Part shown: piece after piece, positions 11,757-24,545 of the stretch
Numbering within the stretch: the first letter of the stretch is position 1
Layout: every line of letters begins with the position of its first letter
DNA from: Litoditis marina
Taxonomy: Eukaryota > Nematoda > Chromadorea > Rhabditida > Rhabditidae
Length of the DNA: 64,000 nucleotides
Direction: 5' to 3'
Assembly (NCBI GenBank): GCA_964036275.1
Contig: OZ038439.1
Span: forward strand, 17,158,330 to 17,222,329
Program-made: the position numbers and the translations under genes
Notes under the pieces: generated by a model
Database searches by the model: none
What the model was told of the DNA's origin: nothing
The model's input: only the letters and a program-made list of their open reading frames with translations

Positions 11757-12542
11757 GATGCACCTGGACATTGACTGTAAGAGAGTGAAAATACTGCATT
11801 GACAAGGATGTACTGAACTTCCAAAATAACGCTCTTCCAGCGTGAGCGAAAGTAAAACTATTAACAGTCTTTGCGCTCTAAGCTTGTTTTGCTCAGCCGT
11901 TGCCGCCCCTATAGCACAACATCGAGAAAGTTTTCTATATTATTTTTCGTTCAATTGAAACACCCAAAAGTGTGTGTGACAGAAATAAGTTATATTTTTG
12001 AATATATAACTTGCATGATGTGTCTGATACTGGGGTAGAATCAGTGTCTCATGAGCTTCCGGTCTCCCCTGCTAACATGTTTCCTTCCGCTAGACTAGTC
12101 TAAATCTGGGAGAGACGAGGCAATTTCACAAAACATAAACAAAAAAGACACTGAAATAATAAATTTCCCGTATTCTGGCAAAAAAAAACACAAAACATGA
12201 TGTTTACGTATATGAAGTACCGAATCCATCTAAAGGTTATGTCATAACTCGGAAATGCTTGTAGATTTCTGGAGTAAAAGTCTAAGCAATAAAGAAACTG
12301 GAACATGCTCAGAAACGTAGACAATGATGTAACAAGAGACGAATACTATAATGTTTATGTTGTATTCGTGACCAAATTCGAAATTCGTCTCTTGAGGTGC
12401 TACGTTTCGTTTTATGGATGCAGTTTCCATTAGCGTGCACGTAAAAATGACATAAGACACGTCTTGACTACCTTGGATTCCAAATTACATCTTTGTAGAA
12501 GGGAGCTGTTGTACTCACAATAAAACCAAAGGGATAAAAAAC

Positions 12543-12885
12543 TGATAGAGAAATTAGAAATAGATCGAGAAGGAGAGCAAGAGATAGAGAAGAGATAGAA
12601 AGAGAAAAGAAAGAGAGAAAAAATAGAGGGAAAGATACCAAGGAGGAGAAATGGAGAAGACGAGAGAGAGGGAGAAGGAAGAGAGTTGGAAAAAAGAATG
12701 AGAATGCGATGAATCTTCAACTGATATAATCAAGACTATGCGTTCTATCTCACTGAAGTTATAATTAATAACTAGAAGTTCTTCTCATTTAAAACCTTAG
12801 TAATATGTAGAGCGAGAAGGAGAGAGAAACAGATAGACATACAGAGAAAGACAGAGACAGAGGAAGAGAGAGAGATATAGGAAGG
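12543..12885. repeat. GA-rich tracts (two blocks)
   Basis: Purine-rich GA blocks at about 12543-12690 and 12805-12885, separated by about 115 bp of AT-rich sequence. Confidence 0.85.
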
Positions 12886-12889
12886 CAAT

Positions 12890-13936
12890 ACCGTACGACT
12901 TTCAATAAGTTTATCAATTTTTAGTTCAAGTTTGAGGTTGTGCCCATTTACTACCGTAATAATGTGTGGAAGTGCTCTAATAAAGTACATCATCAGCTCA
13001 ACTGATTCCATCAAATTGCACCATCATTTGAATACCGATTTGCATAATTTGATATGAATTGCAGATGAACATCAATGAGCAAGGTTCATGAGTAAACTGG
13101 AAGAAATGTTAATGCTCACGGGAGAAACTATAGAACGTGAAGAGCACGTGAAAGAATGAGAAAAACATATTTTATAAACAAAGATTGATCCTAATGAAAG
13201 ACTATGATTGCAAAATTGGGACACCGTTAAAACATAATATTTTTCCGAACAGGGAAACATAAACAATTGTCGATAAAACGAAATTGCTTCGAACTGTAAC
13301 GAAAGTATGGATTCACACACTCTATTCATAACAACTTAAATCATTCAGAAGAATTGAACAGCAGAAGTTTCTGGCTTACAGTGTTCCACAAAAAAGTGTA
13401 CGAACTAATTGATAGAACTATAGAACGTTGTGCTTCACGACTGGTACCAAATTGTAGGAAAAAACATTCACTTTGCAGAGAACCAGTGTTCGAATCACCA
13501 AACTGTGAAGGCACAAACTAAGCTAGTGAGTGAGGTCACAGGCGTCGCGGTTCGATGTGCTCAACGGTCAGTATTTAGCCAAATTTCCAAGTTTGAATTT
13601 TCATAGCAAAACCGGTTCTGAGTTTCCACTTCAGAAATTTTTACTTCAATTCTGAAGTCGCTAGTGAGAAACAAGGTATATTTTGTTGCTCAGTTCTGCT
13701 GAGTCGTTGTTTGATATATCCCCTTCTCACCCGAAACTGAAAAATCTTGCTTTTATTCACTACTACAACTCGAATATTTTCTTTTTATATGAATAAAACT
13801 TCCTAGATAAAAGTACAATTCGAGAGTTAACAATATACATGGATTAGATAAGATTAGTGTTGACGGAGATTTGTGAGGAAAATTGTGGATAAGATGAAGT
13901 AGAATTGAACACGCGTTGTCGGAAAAGAAGCGGGCT
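12890..13936. other. Non-coding stretch, nothing recognised
   Basis: Open frames here are short and lack domain or splice support. Confidence 0.4.
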
Positions 13937-14440
13937 GAGCGATGACCGAAACACTGAAGACACGGCCATCGGGGAAAAGGGAATGAAAAAAAAGAGAAGG
14001 AGAGATAGAAGAGAAAAAAGAGGAGAAGAAATGGAGAGAAGAAAGAGGGAAAAGAAAGTGGAAGGAGGAGCTGGAGGGAAGGGGTGAGGATAAAAAAGGG
14101 AAGAGAGGAGAAAAGGACAAAAAAGACGAGAAGATTAGATGAGAATAGAAAAAAAGAAGAGAAAGAAGAAGAAATAGAAGCATGGTCTCAAAATCTATGA
14201 CCGAAAGACTGAATACACGGTCATTGGGAGTAGAAAGGAGAAAGAGGAGAAAAGGAAATGAGAAAAAAAGAAGAGCAAATAGCAAATAGTGAAAAGAAGA
14301 TAGATGAGCAAGGTGAGGGAAAGAATAGAGAAAGAGAGAAGAACGAGAACAAGGGAGATCACGATGAAACAATAATAGAAGGAGCAACGCAAAGCGAAAA
14401 TAAACGAAGAGGCAAAAATGAGACAGAGAACGAACTATTT
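13937..14440. repeat. Purine-rich tract with a direct repeat
   Basis: ATGACCGAAACACTGAAGAC followed by ACGGCCAT (13941 on) recurs as ATGACCGAAAGACTGAATAC followed by ACGGTCAT (about 14198 on). Each copy is followed by AG-rich sequence, giving a period of about 257 bp. Confidence 0.75.
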
Positions 14441-15673
14441 TCGTGACAATTAACCATTAACGGTAACACAGTTGCGGACAAGGGCCATCTCCAAAACAAG
14501 GAATATTGACATTTTCGCACTAATTTGGTTGTTGTTTTGTGTTTTATGCTGGATCATACGCCTCTTTTTGAACGTACATAACATTCGGAAAAGTTTCCGT
14601 TCACAATAGAACGTAATTTGGTTTGAAAAAAGCTATTCTGTTTTGGCGTCAAGATGGATTCGCGTTCATGTGCCAACGGCATCTGAACTCTGTTGATGTC
14701 GTGCGAGCAAACTACATAGTACATATAGGATTTGAATACGAATATAGAACCTCCATACGAGTGAGCAAGTATGCTCATTTCTGACCTCGGCATCTCCCGA
14801 GGGGAACAAAACAAAAGGACCATGCCCAACGACTAATTATCTTTTAATTTAATGACGCCACAAATTGCTGCAGAACCAGAAAATCGCTGACTTGTTTGTG
14901 GTGGAATCGATGTGGATGTTAAGTTGTACACCACCATTCCCACTGAAACACTGGGAATTTGAGAAAAGTAAGAGGAGAAAAAAACATTTCTAAGAATCAT
15001 ATCGATTGCGTTCCGTCGACTCAGTCCTTATAAGATGGTTCTGGGCGACGTTGCTGTAATACTTGCTTTCGAGTTCCAGGAACAAATTCTAAAACGTATC
15101 AACTATGTGAATCAACACTATGAGTACTTCGACCAAAAACTAGGTTCTTGATCATAAATCATGAAAAGTGTTCGAGGAGGTCAAAAACTGACATCTCGTC
15201 CCAACCCATGTCAATTGCGATGTACTTGTCTCTTTTCTCTCATGTTCCTCTTTTTTCAGAAAAAAAGAGGGTGGGACTAAACTTTTATGAAAAAGTTTTT
15301 ACGATGGATCTTTCGATTAATAGCAGAATGAATATCAAACATAATACGTACACAAACAGGACAGAATGAACGACCACACTACACATTAAAGAATATATTC
15401 GACCTCACACTATCAAAACAAAATTGACGTAGCTACGTCAAGAAAAACAATTCTAGTTCACTACGAGTTCACAAATTGATTCTTTTCCCGTTGTTCTCTT
15501 TTTTTTCACTCTTTTTGTCTCGGCCGAAAATATTTGCAACTTTGTCATTGGAGCGCAAGTCTATTGACCGCGGGCCAACCACATGAATTATGACCGAGAA
15601 GAATTGCTCCTCCTCGAAAACGAAAGAAAAACTAATTGTTAGTTTGTGATGTTCGTAGTTTGATCTGAGTACG

Positions 15674-15831
15674 TATGCTAGACGATCCCGGCACGTTCAT
15701 CCCATCCTGCGCCTCCTCAAACATACGCTATTTCTCTGCTCTGACATCCCGTCGGGATGTGAGAGATGAGAAATAGTGAGGCAGAGCGAGAGACGCAGAG
15801 CGGGATGGAGGTGGCGGGATCTTCTAGCATA
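15674..15831. repeat. Long imperfect hairpin (about 78-bp arms)
   Basis: TATGCTAGACGATCCCG at the left pairs with CGGGATCTTCTAGCATA at the right, and the centre ACATCCCGTCGGGATGT is palindromic. Arms are roughly three-quarters matched and almost unlooped. It is GC-rich compared with its surroundings and probably a folded-back element. Confidence 0.85.
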
Positions 15832-18240
15832 CTGACTGAAGAGTATAGTGGGTGAGAAGGGGCGACTCTCTCTGAGTAAGAGCTTGATCACATAATTTCT
15901 CTCGAATATTGATGAAAAGGCAAACGCCAGATGCAATATACAGTCCAGGCGACAGTTTTAACTTTGTCTACTTGAGATTCTGAAACTTTAATCTTTTCCC
16001 GTCATGTGAAATTCGAACGAGCACAAGAAACCATGTACACCTGTCACTTGTGCATTATATCTATTCACGTAGAATACTATTCTTTTGCTGAGGAAATCTA
16101 ACGATTTCTTGGCAGCTTACTGTATAAGTGTATGTATAAGTGAATCAGAGTATACAAGTCATTTCTAGAACTTCAATTAGAAGATTTGTAGCCGAACCGA
16201 TGATTGTAAATATGCGTGGAGGGCGAGTTTCGCGGCATCTCGAATGGACGCAAATTGGCTGACCGGAACTGCTTGTTTAGCAGGGCTCAGACATCGAAAA
16301 CTAGTGAACAACACCAAAATCGGGGGACTTGAAGGGGGACTTGAAACAAAATGTTTTGTGGATTTCCGAACATCGGTAAATTAAATTTAGAGTTTTCAAC
16401 TGGTCAAACCTCCTAAAAATGTGTCAGAAGGAGTCTTAGAAAAGCTTACCGCCATGCCCAAACATTTTTTGATTTATGGTAGTATATTCCACAAACTCAT
16501 ATAAACGGTAGCCCGTAAAGAGGATGTATTATTATGCTGACTAAGTTTTAGATGTTCAAAACAAATCTATAACGAATTATTACGAATTCGGGCCATTTTT
16601 CGAAATTTGACGAATTTGTATTATATGATTTTATTATTATTTCCCTGTTTTGGATACGGACACAAATTTGAAAAAATACAAATGCATTCATTGAACACTC
16701 GAAATAAAACGATATACAATAGAGGTATTGATGATATACGCATCAAAAATTGGTTGATTTTTGTCTTCGTTCGATAGGTAGAAGAGTCGACCACAATTCC
16801 AAAAAACCAATTTTTCAACGCTGTTGACTGTGTGTCAACGGACAGACACACTATTCAGGATCGATAGGACAGACACACTATTCAGGAACAAAACTTTATC
16901 AATCAGAAATTGACGATGTACCGATTCTTTTCCTACAGGATAAGTGTGCAGTTCGATACCTGTAAGTATATTTTAAAGACACATTTGTAGATAGTTGAAA
17001 GTTGCAACTCACCTAACTACAAGCAAGTCACGAATGCAGGAGAACATTTTACACTTAGCTTTTTTTAAGCTCAGCAACATGAAAACTTAAAGGTACTTTG
17101 AACTCGTTGTGTTCAAATATCTGCAATTCACTATCAATCAGCCTACCTGTGCTGACACAAAGCCTCGCAATGGTGAGAAACTTTCTCTTCTCACATCGAA
17201 GCAGAACAACTCAACCTTAAATTTCTCAGAAATCAACTGACTATAAACATCGAGCTAAGTTCGGCTCAACTTCGTTATTTGTCACTTTATTTTGGTATGT
17301 ATCATGAATAAAAAGTGGAAAACCCGATAAGAATTCCTGAAAAACTACTTTTAAGAGTTTCTGTCAGTTGGCACAAATATGATACTAACAATACAGATAG
17401 AAAAACTTCACAGTTTTTATCATACTTCATTAACTATTATATTCATTCTCATGAGCTTGTGGGATACGTAATACCGTTTAACAGAATGAGAGCAGCGCAT
17501 TCAAACTACAGCCCAAAATAGTCAACGCGGGAAGTCATGGGTGTGTATCACATTTACAAACTACAGTAATTGCCGACAGAAAACTCATGAGCATAACAAC
17601 TTTTCCCGCATATTTGCAAGCCATTTTTCTTTTCTATTTTCTAATTTTTATCAAGAAAATCGATAAATGATTCACCTTCAATCGCATTGGAATAATTACA
17701 CAAACGGCCTGAATATATGTCAGGATCAGTAGAGCATTTATGGCTGAAAATAAGGATTAGTAACAGGAGTTTAAAATTAATTTTGTGTTCCTCAAAACAC
17801 AAGAAAACACACATATGTTCAATACGGAGAATACACTTATCAACTTGCAGGATCTGAGAGCTGTGCCTTTCTGTGTTCAAATACTAGAACATCCAGAGAG
17901 CTCGTGAAGCATAATATTTAGTGTGTTTGTGGTACTGTAGAGCAAAACTGGTGCGTTATCAGCTAATAATATAATTGTACTAGATTCTTTTCTGTGAAAT
18001 ACATACGGAGAAACGAACATCGTGCAATGTGAGGACGACTGGGGTTGGAGACAGAACGTACCAAACCTATGATTGTGTCGTTACCATTTTTCATGTCAAC
18101 AGATTAATTTGAAATTTCATGCTTGTTCACTTCCGTAACAGTTGTCTGAACCAAATATCTCCACGAATGGGTAAAAAAAACTCTCTAATAAAGGGAAGGG
18201 TTGGGTCTAGCAAGTAAACGTGAGAGAATAATATAGGACA
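15832..18240. other. Non-coding stretch with one short tandem repeat
   Basis: The only clear structure is a 27-bp period at 16840-16887, where GACAGACACACTATTCAGGA occurs twice exactly. No exon is supportable. Confidence 0.5.
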
Positions 18241-19344
18241 GAAAGAATGACTGGTGAGTTTTCGAGAGGAAGGGAGGCAGAAGATGGACTCTGCAGTTCA
18301 GAGCTGGTAGGATTTTGTGAGACAGCTGTGTGGCTCGAACGCGGGGAAGAGCAATACTGCCATTACAACGTTCTGAGAAACAATCAATCGGAACTTATAT
18401 TACTAAAATCTTCTTACTTTCGATTACTACCACGGGGGAAAACACAATTTCCTGCTCTACTCTCATATATTTTCTGTTAGTTTTCGGTACAAACCACACA
18501 AAATACTCGCTCATATAGGAAAAGCTCTTTGTTTCGATGGTCACAATGAGTCAATCAATCAATGCCACCGACTGTTTTTGAACATGCTTCTGTCAGTTCA
18601 AAGTACGAGATATAAAACCCATATTGGCATTTTTGCTATCCAGAGAAACAACAAAATTTTAAAATACTGTTTATAAACAGTTCAAGGAGAGGTGATGATC
18701 CCTCTAATCCTCCTACAATTAATTCCAGGACAGGTGCCGGGAGGGGACCATGACAAACAATCAGTGTGGCCAATTGAGCCAGCTGGGGGAGTCGTTCTCG
18801 AGTACCGTAGTAGGGAACAGGTGCCGGAAAGTTCAAGGACTCTGCCACTGTTTTCTGAGGAAATGAGAACATGAACCGAATTCCTATTTCTGCGTTGTAA
18901 ACTTGTTGTGAAACCGAGAATGCACGAAAAATGGTAAACATAATGTTTTTTCCACTCTGTTTTCTCAATAACCGAGAGTATGGATAAGACCCTCAATGCG
19001 TTTTTTTTTGACACTGAATTTTTTTTGAAAATCGAATGAAAGCGAATACGTTCTGAACATCTGTTGCAATTATTGTCATTTTCTTATATACTTTTTTTCT
19101 ATCTCTGGAACAGCGAATCCGCCCGAGCGTCGCCACTAAAATGATCGAGCCATACCATCTAGAGTTCGGTGGGATGGATAGTACCAAACAGCCTTCCAAA
19201 GTTCATCTGTATGCTGTGGGAATCCGGGAGAGACTGAAACGGAGTAACGCTTCGGTGTTTATGGCGATGATCCCTCCACTCTACTCTCCATCTATAAACC
19301 AGCTTCAGGCACATATCTACCGAGAAATCGAGTGCACTATAGAG
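18241..19344. other. GC-richer non-coding stretch
   Basis: 18690-18860 and 19110-19320 are visibly richer in GC than their surroundings and open in more than one frame, but contain no domain I recognise and no consistent splice pair. They may be regulatory, or belong to an unrecognised gene. Confidence 0.3.
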
Positions 19345-19349
19345 AGGGG

Positions 19350-19390
<41 letters not shown>

Positions 19391-19572
19391 AGATAGAGAG
19401 AAAGAGAGAGAGGATGATCCCTTCATTTTCCTCTCCACCTTCCAAACAACCTCATTTTGTGTCCCGTTATGCGTACCATTGGAGCACCGCGTGTGAGTTT
19501 ATGCAAATTAGCCGACTGTGCAAAGGAACGCGGTTAATGAGGGAGGATCTGTCACCAATAGAGGGAAAACAT

Positions 19573-19625
<53 letters not shown>

Positions 19626-19690
19626 AAGGAGGGAAAGAGAGCAATCGAACAAGCGATAAAGAGAGAAAGAAAGATAGAGAAAGAATAAAA
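19345..19690. repeat. Two (GA)n microsatellites around a unique block
   Basis: GA tracts at about 19349-19410 and 19575-19690 flank about 160 bp of mixed sequence containing TATGCAAATTAG. The Arg-Glu repeat frames are artefacts. Confidence 0.85.
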
Positions 19691-19809
19691 GGGAGCATGA
19701 AGACGAGGGAAGTGGGCTATGTTATTTCGGAGAGTTCTATAATAAACCCAGCATTCCTAATATATCGTTCTATCAATCTACCCACCCTCTGGACTGAAAC
19801 CTTTTTTCC

Positions 19810-20150
19810 TCACCTACAGTTTTCCCACAATCCACTGAACGTAGGTGTTGTTTTCCGGAACCGGAAAAGTTTCCCTCAGCTTTGCGTCCAAAAAGTTCAA
19901 CTAACAAAGTTTCACCACAGTATTTCTAGAACTCAAAAGATGTACTAGTATGTCCTTCGCATCATTTCCTCCAATACCTACTACATTCAAACCCTTCCCC
20001 TCACTCACAGTATTCCCACAACCCATTGAACGTGCTAGCTTGAAGAAATGAAACTGATCCCTCGACTATCGGTTACATTCCCCTCAACTAAAAAAATTTC
20101 CCTCAACCACAGTAGTCCAAATACCCCATAGAATGTGCTAGAATGTCCTT
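19810..20150. repeat. Diverged short repeats, three units
   Basis: CAGTTTTCCCACAATCCACT-GAACGT, CAGTATTCCCACAACCCATT-GAACGT and CAGTAGTCCAAATACCCCAT-AGAATGT occur at about 19817, 20009 and 20109. Confidence 0.55.
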
Positions 20151-20799
20151 CTGACCCTGTTAATAGGTGTTGTTGTACAGTGTTTAATTGAGCAGATGCA
20201 AGACTTCCGCTGGCACTGAAATCTGCCAAAAACAGCGACAGCCGCGCACTTAGCACACTGTACGCAGTAAAGAGACAAAGAGACTATGCAAGTAGTTCAT
20301 TAGATGGTCAAGTACAACGTGAAGTGTAGGAGTATTCAGATTTTTTGGGTTGTAACAAATTAGACAGGTTGAAAAAAAGTTATAGAATGTTAAAAAAACA
20401 ATATTACAAAATGAATTGTCAGATTGTAACGGGAACAATTCTTATTGTATTGTTCTAACGTATTTCTATCAAATGTTCTATCTATTAGTTCCGAACTCGT
20501 ACAATGTCGATAGGATCCTACAGACCTGCACAGAGGGTACGAAACTTCGATGGTCTGAGTGGATTTCATATGAATTACTTAGCAAGTATAATTATCAATA
20601 CTTATGACTCACTTACTTAGTTACTTAGTTGTCCCGTTTCTCAGAGGGCGGTTGCTGTTCTGCGGGACACAACTCTTCTTGCATGTCTCTCTATCTTGGG
20701 CGATCGTTGACCTTTTCAGAGGGTTATTGATAATTATACTTAAGAAGTATAATTTTCAATACTTATGAAGTATAATGTGATAATATATACTAAACTATC

Positions 20800-21985
20800 C
20801 CGCCCTCTCTCTCTCAATTGTCTGAGAATGGTGGCTAGTATCCGTGTTCTTCCGATGCTATCAGTGTGTTTGTTCTGGCGGTTTTGTAGTTTGATCCCCC
20901 TGTATTTCTAGCAAAAATTGTAAGCCTCGGCGATTGGCGTGTATCGATATCAAACTAAAGTGCCATACATACTTGGTGCGTCTGCGGGCGGCTGCGGGCG
21001 TCTGCGGCGCGGGTAAACTAGTGGTTTGCCCGCAGACGCCCGCAGACGCCCGCAAACGCACTACAATTGAAGTATGTACGCGCGTCTACGGCTGGCTGCG
21101 GCGATGTTGTCCCTCACTTTGAACTACAAATAAAATCGAACTTATTGTTGAAATCATGATTTTCCTTCCACTTATTAGGAATATTTGTCTTTTGTCGAGT
21201 CAATGCTAATAATTGCTCGAATATTCTTCAAACGTCTAGTAATTGTTCGAGTTGCAAATCGATTGATGCTTTTCGGAAAGAATCTTTCTAAACTGGATTC
21301 TTTTTGTTTTCGTCATCCTGAAACGTTTTTTTCAAATACAAAACGGAAGAAAAGGGGCCATTCCCTTTAACTAAAAAGGATTAAAAAGTGACAATCGAGT
21401 GCAGTTAAGATTAGGTAGAATACAAATATTTATTTAAGTTAAATGTAATAAAGTATCTTGATGGATTAAATAACGATTATTAGAAAATTTGTGATAATTT
21501 GAGGAGATTGATCGATCCAGACGCAGAGAGCCGCTGCGGCAATATTGAATTGAATCATTATTGCCGCAACTGCTGTTTGCGGCTGTCCGCGGCGCCGCCC
21601 GCAGACGACCGCAGAAGCCAGCAGCCGCTTTTGCCCGTCGAAGTATGAATGCGCGGCAAAACGCCGAGAGCCGCCACCAGCCGCACATTTGATCAATAAT
21701 CAGGGGCGCCATACTTATATCATATGCCGCACGCAGACGCCCGCAGCCGCAGCCAAGTATGTTTGGCACTTAAGAGTTTGATCCCGTCGCTTTTTGGGCG
21801 AAATTCGAAAGCTTTAGTGTCAAACTACAACTAGGATTCGGTCACTCCCTCTTGAGATCAAAATACAACAAATATCCATAGTAACTACCTCTATCTCTCT
21901 CCCAAATGTCTGACAATTGTGGGTGATATCCGTGTTCCGCGATGCTATCAGTGTATTTGTTCTGGTAGGCGGCTTCTCTCTCTGA
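20800..21985. mobile_element. Composite element flanked by 75-bp direct repeats
   Basis: Outermost are direct repeats (about 20805-20880 and 21893-21968) sharing TATCCGTGTTC, GATGCTATCAGTGT and TTTGTTCTGG. Inside, family D mini repeats (20882-20958 and 21774-21832) stand inverted to each other. Next come inverted ends AAGTGCCATACATACTTGG (left) and CCAAGTATGTTTGGCACTT (right). The innermost parts are GC-rich units of GCGGGCGTCTGC / GCAGACGCCCGC. It has no coding capacity. The layering suggests one transposition unit or nested insertions. Confidence 0.75.
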
Positions 21986-22009
21986 ACTCGGGCCGAGATA
22001 ATGGTATTA

Positions 22010-22390
22010 GCGGGTCATCAGATTAGAATCCAATCATAAACAAATACAACACCAACCGGCGCCGCTGCCTTTTCGGTGATTACATGTTTACAATGCTGTT
22101 TATAATGTTATTCGATCGCACAGTTACGTGAAACATGTTCAACACAGCAGAACTCAGAAACGTGCAATGATAAAGTGCACAATGCCTCATTAGAATGTTA
22201 GCCTCACGTGACTATTCAGTTTACTTCTAGTATACTCGTTCTTGATTGTTTTATGTTGCACTCAGTTTTCTTGTTGATTTTTTTTATTCTATACTGTACT
22301 TATAAACAGATACAACACCAACCGGCGCCGCTGCTTTTTCGGTGATTACCTGATTACATGTTTACAACCTTGTTTAGTGTGGAACACAGT
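22010..22390. repeat. Direct duplication of a GC-rich block
   Basis: ACAACACCAACCGGCGCCGC followed by TGC-TTTTCGGTGATTAC and ACATGTTTACAA occurs at about 22045-22095 and 22310-22365. Confidence 0.85.
22125..22240 (+). repeat. Dispersed repeat C, copy 3
   Basis: Contains ACGTGAAACATGTTCAACAC, AGCAGAACTCAGAAACGTGC, TGCCTCATTAGAATGTTA and ACGTGACTATTCAG. It lies inside the 22010-22390 duplication. Confidence 0.8.
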
Positions 22391-23989
22391 TGAGAAACTT
22401 TGTTATTGTGTTTTGTGTTCAGTTCACGCATATAATGTGATGTGCTATACCAAAATAGATTGTGGTAGCGCGATTCGAGATTCGCTCCGTCCATTTCAAT
22501 AATGAAGGTCTACTTTTAAGATTTTTAGACCTATTTATTGTGTTTGTAGTTTCACTAAAACTTGAGCTGTGTACGCAGATAAAACTACATTCGAACTTTC
22601 AGCCACCCCAACATTTCGCTGTATTTCTAGTTTTTTCCGTTCCATGATTCGCATAACCATTATCTATTTGTCGGCCATTCAACCTTCCTTTGAAATGACC
22701 GTTTTCTAAATGGGGGTCTAGTTTCGGCGGCGCCGCCACCCACCCTGATAACTGCCGTTTAGGCTATTAACCTTGAAACGATGCAAATCAACGACATTTC
22801 AATACAGGTACGCGCGATTATCTCGCGGCTATAACCCTGCATATACCGTACCCCGACGGAACACGCCGAACCATTGGGATTGACCCGCTGAGAAGGCGAG
22901 AATGGAGAGCGATTAGAAAAGAATAGAATGGAGTAGAATTTCATTACCGAATGAACACGTGACTTCGCAATGTACATAGTTCTCTACAGGCTGCGTGTCT
23001 GTGACCTACACGTTCTTTCCAACAGGACTAGCTAGGTGAAAACGCGAGCACGGAAAGCGATTAGACCGTATATAGTTCTTAACAGTCTGCTCGATGTTTT
23101 CTCCACTATTAGCCAGGTGACATGCCAATCAATTATAAAATTCTGTAATATGCCACGTAATCATGGTGAACACCGTATTGGAAACAGAATTAGTTATGTG
23201 TAGAAGTCGCCCTAGGGAAGTGAGGCAAGAATTGGACGAGTGTGGTTTGCGTCAATCCCATATTACAACTCATATATGGTCATAGAGTATAATACAATAT
23301 TTATTCGCGATTTAACACGTGTCTTTTCACATTGGTATATGTGGCACTACAAACTATGATTGTAGATTTAGGAGAAAAAAATGAAATGTAGAGTATTGTT
23401 GACTCTGTTACGCGCTCATTGTATAATACGCATTGTCGCAGTACTGCACAATTGAAACGATGATTGTACCAAGAAGTTTGTAGAACAATACTGATGGCCA
23501 TACATGAAAATTTGTTTTTGAAGAGATCATTCATACAATGTCGTTCATTGTTGTGTTTATGAACACCTGAACTACGCCTCGACGCTCGCGCGACTAGAGA
23601 ACGGCTAGAGTTAGAGGTTTAGAGAAGGAGAAAGCGCTAAAGATGGCGGTTTTACGCCATGGAATACGTATAAGTATACATCGTCTCGTACATCGTCTCA
23701 AGACTTCACAAAGACTAATATTGTTGAAGGTGGCAGATGGTTTTTTCTAGATATCAGGAAACATAACTATTCTCAACTAGCTCTTGGGATAAGTCCTATC
23801 GAAAAAAACATTAATAATAGTAATATGTTGTAGCTTCCGTTTTTCTTTGTCCCGTCCCTTGTTTAACTCTATTTCGTGTTCTAATTGAGGGATCGAGCCT
23901 CCAAACTAACACAATTATGCGCGTTTGGAGAACAAGCCATTTGCAACCAATATTGTACGTAATCCCATGTATACGCATTCTTCAGAATT
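22391..23989. other. Non-coding stretch with a GC-rich block
   Basis: 22720-22900 is GC-rich (TTTCGGCGGCGCCGCC, then ACGCGCGATTATCTCGCGG) without an exon I can support. The rest is featureless. Confidence 0.4.
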
Positions 23990-24150
23990 CGTCTTCTCTG
24001 TCTTTCTCTGTGTCTACTTGTCTACTCTCTCTCTCTTTCTAATACCCTCTCTCTTGTTCCTCTCACTCTTGTGAGATGTTTTCATGTCCCTTCCAGATTC
24101 CCATCGCTCTCTTTCTCTGGCCCTCTCTCCATCTGGTCGTCTCTCTCTTT
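23990..24150. repeat. CT-rich pyrimidine tract
   Basis: CTCTCT-rich with interruptions. Confidence 0.8.
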
Positions 24151-24299
24151 GTTTCAACCCTCTTTTTTCCTGTGATTTATGTCTCAGTCCGTTCCTTTTT
24201 GTCTAAATACCCATAATTCACCGGTCGACCGCCAAAGTCGAACACTCCGCGGGCGGCCATGCCACTTTCATTACTCAACAGACACTCGCAGCTTTTAAC

Positions 24300-24545
24300 A
24301 TACTTTTTTGAAACTCGCACGCTTTTACAAGAACCCGTACGCTTTTTACAAGTGACGCGTGCGATTACCACAAAGACTGCATACGGTTTTTACAAGTATT
24401 GTTAACGGTTTTTACCACTAACGCATACGGTTTTTACATGTGACGCGTACGGTTTTTACCCGAAGCCAATTTCGACATATGTTTTAGAAAAACTCGATCG
24501 AACATGGTAATTACGGCCTGACCCTGGCGTACGGTTTTTGAAATT
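24300..24545. repeat. Degenerate array of (TACGGTTTTTAC) units
   Basis: About seven spaced units such as GTACGCTTTTTACAAGTG, CATACGGTTTTTACAAGT, AACGGTTTTTACCAC, CATACGGTTTTTACATGTG and CGTACGGTTTTTACCC, several preceded by GACGCG. A related palindrome is at 40196-40250. Confidence 0.75.

Noticed and set aside
18690..19320. GC-richer stretch considered as a gene
   Set aside because: Several frames are open at once, no domain is recognisable, and no consistent acceptor/donor pairs were found.
20980..21760. GC-rich GCAGACGCCCGC units considered as a CRISPR-like or coding repeat
   Set aside because: Units are irregular, inverted rather than direct, lack spacers, and frames through them are interrupted; they fit the termini of a composite element.
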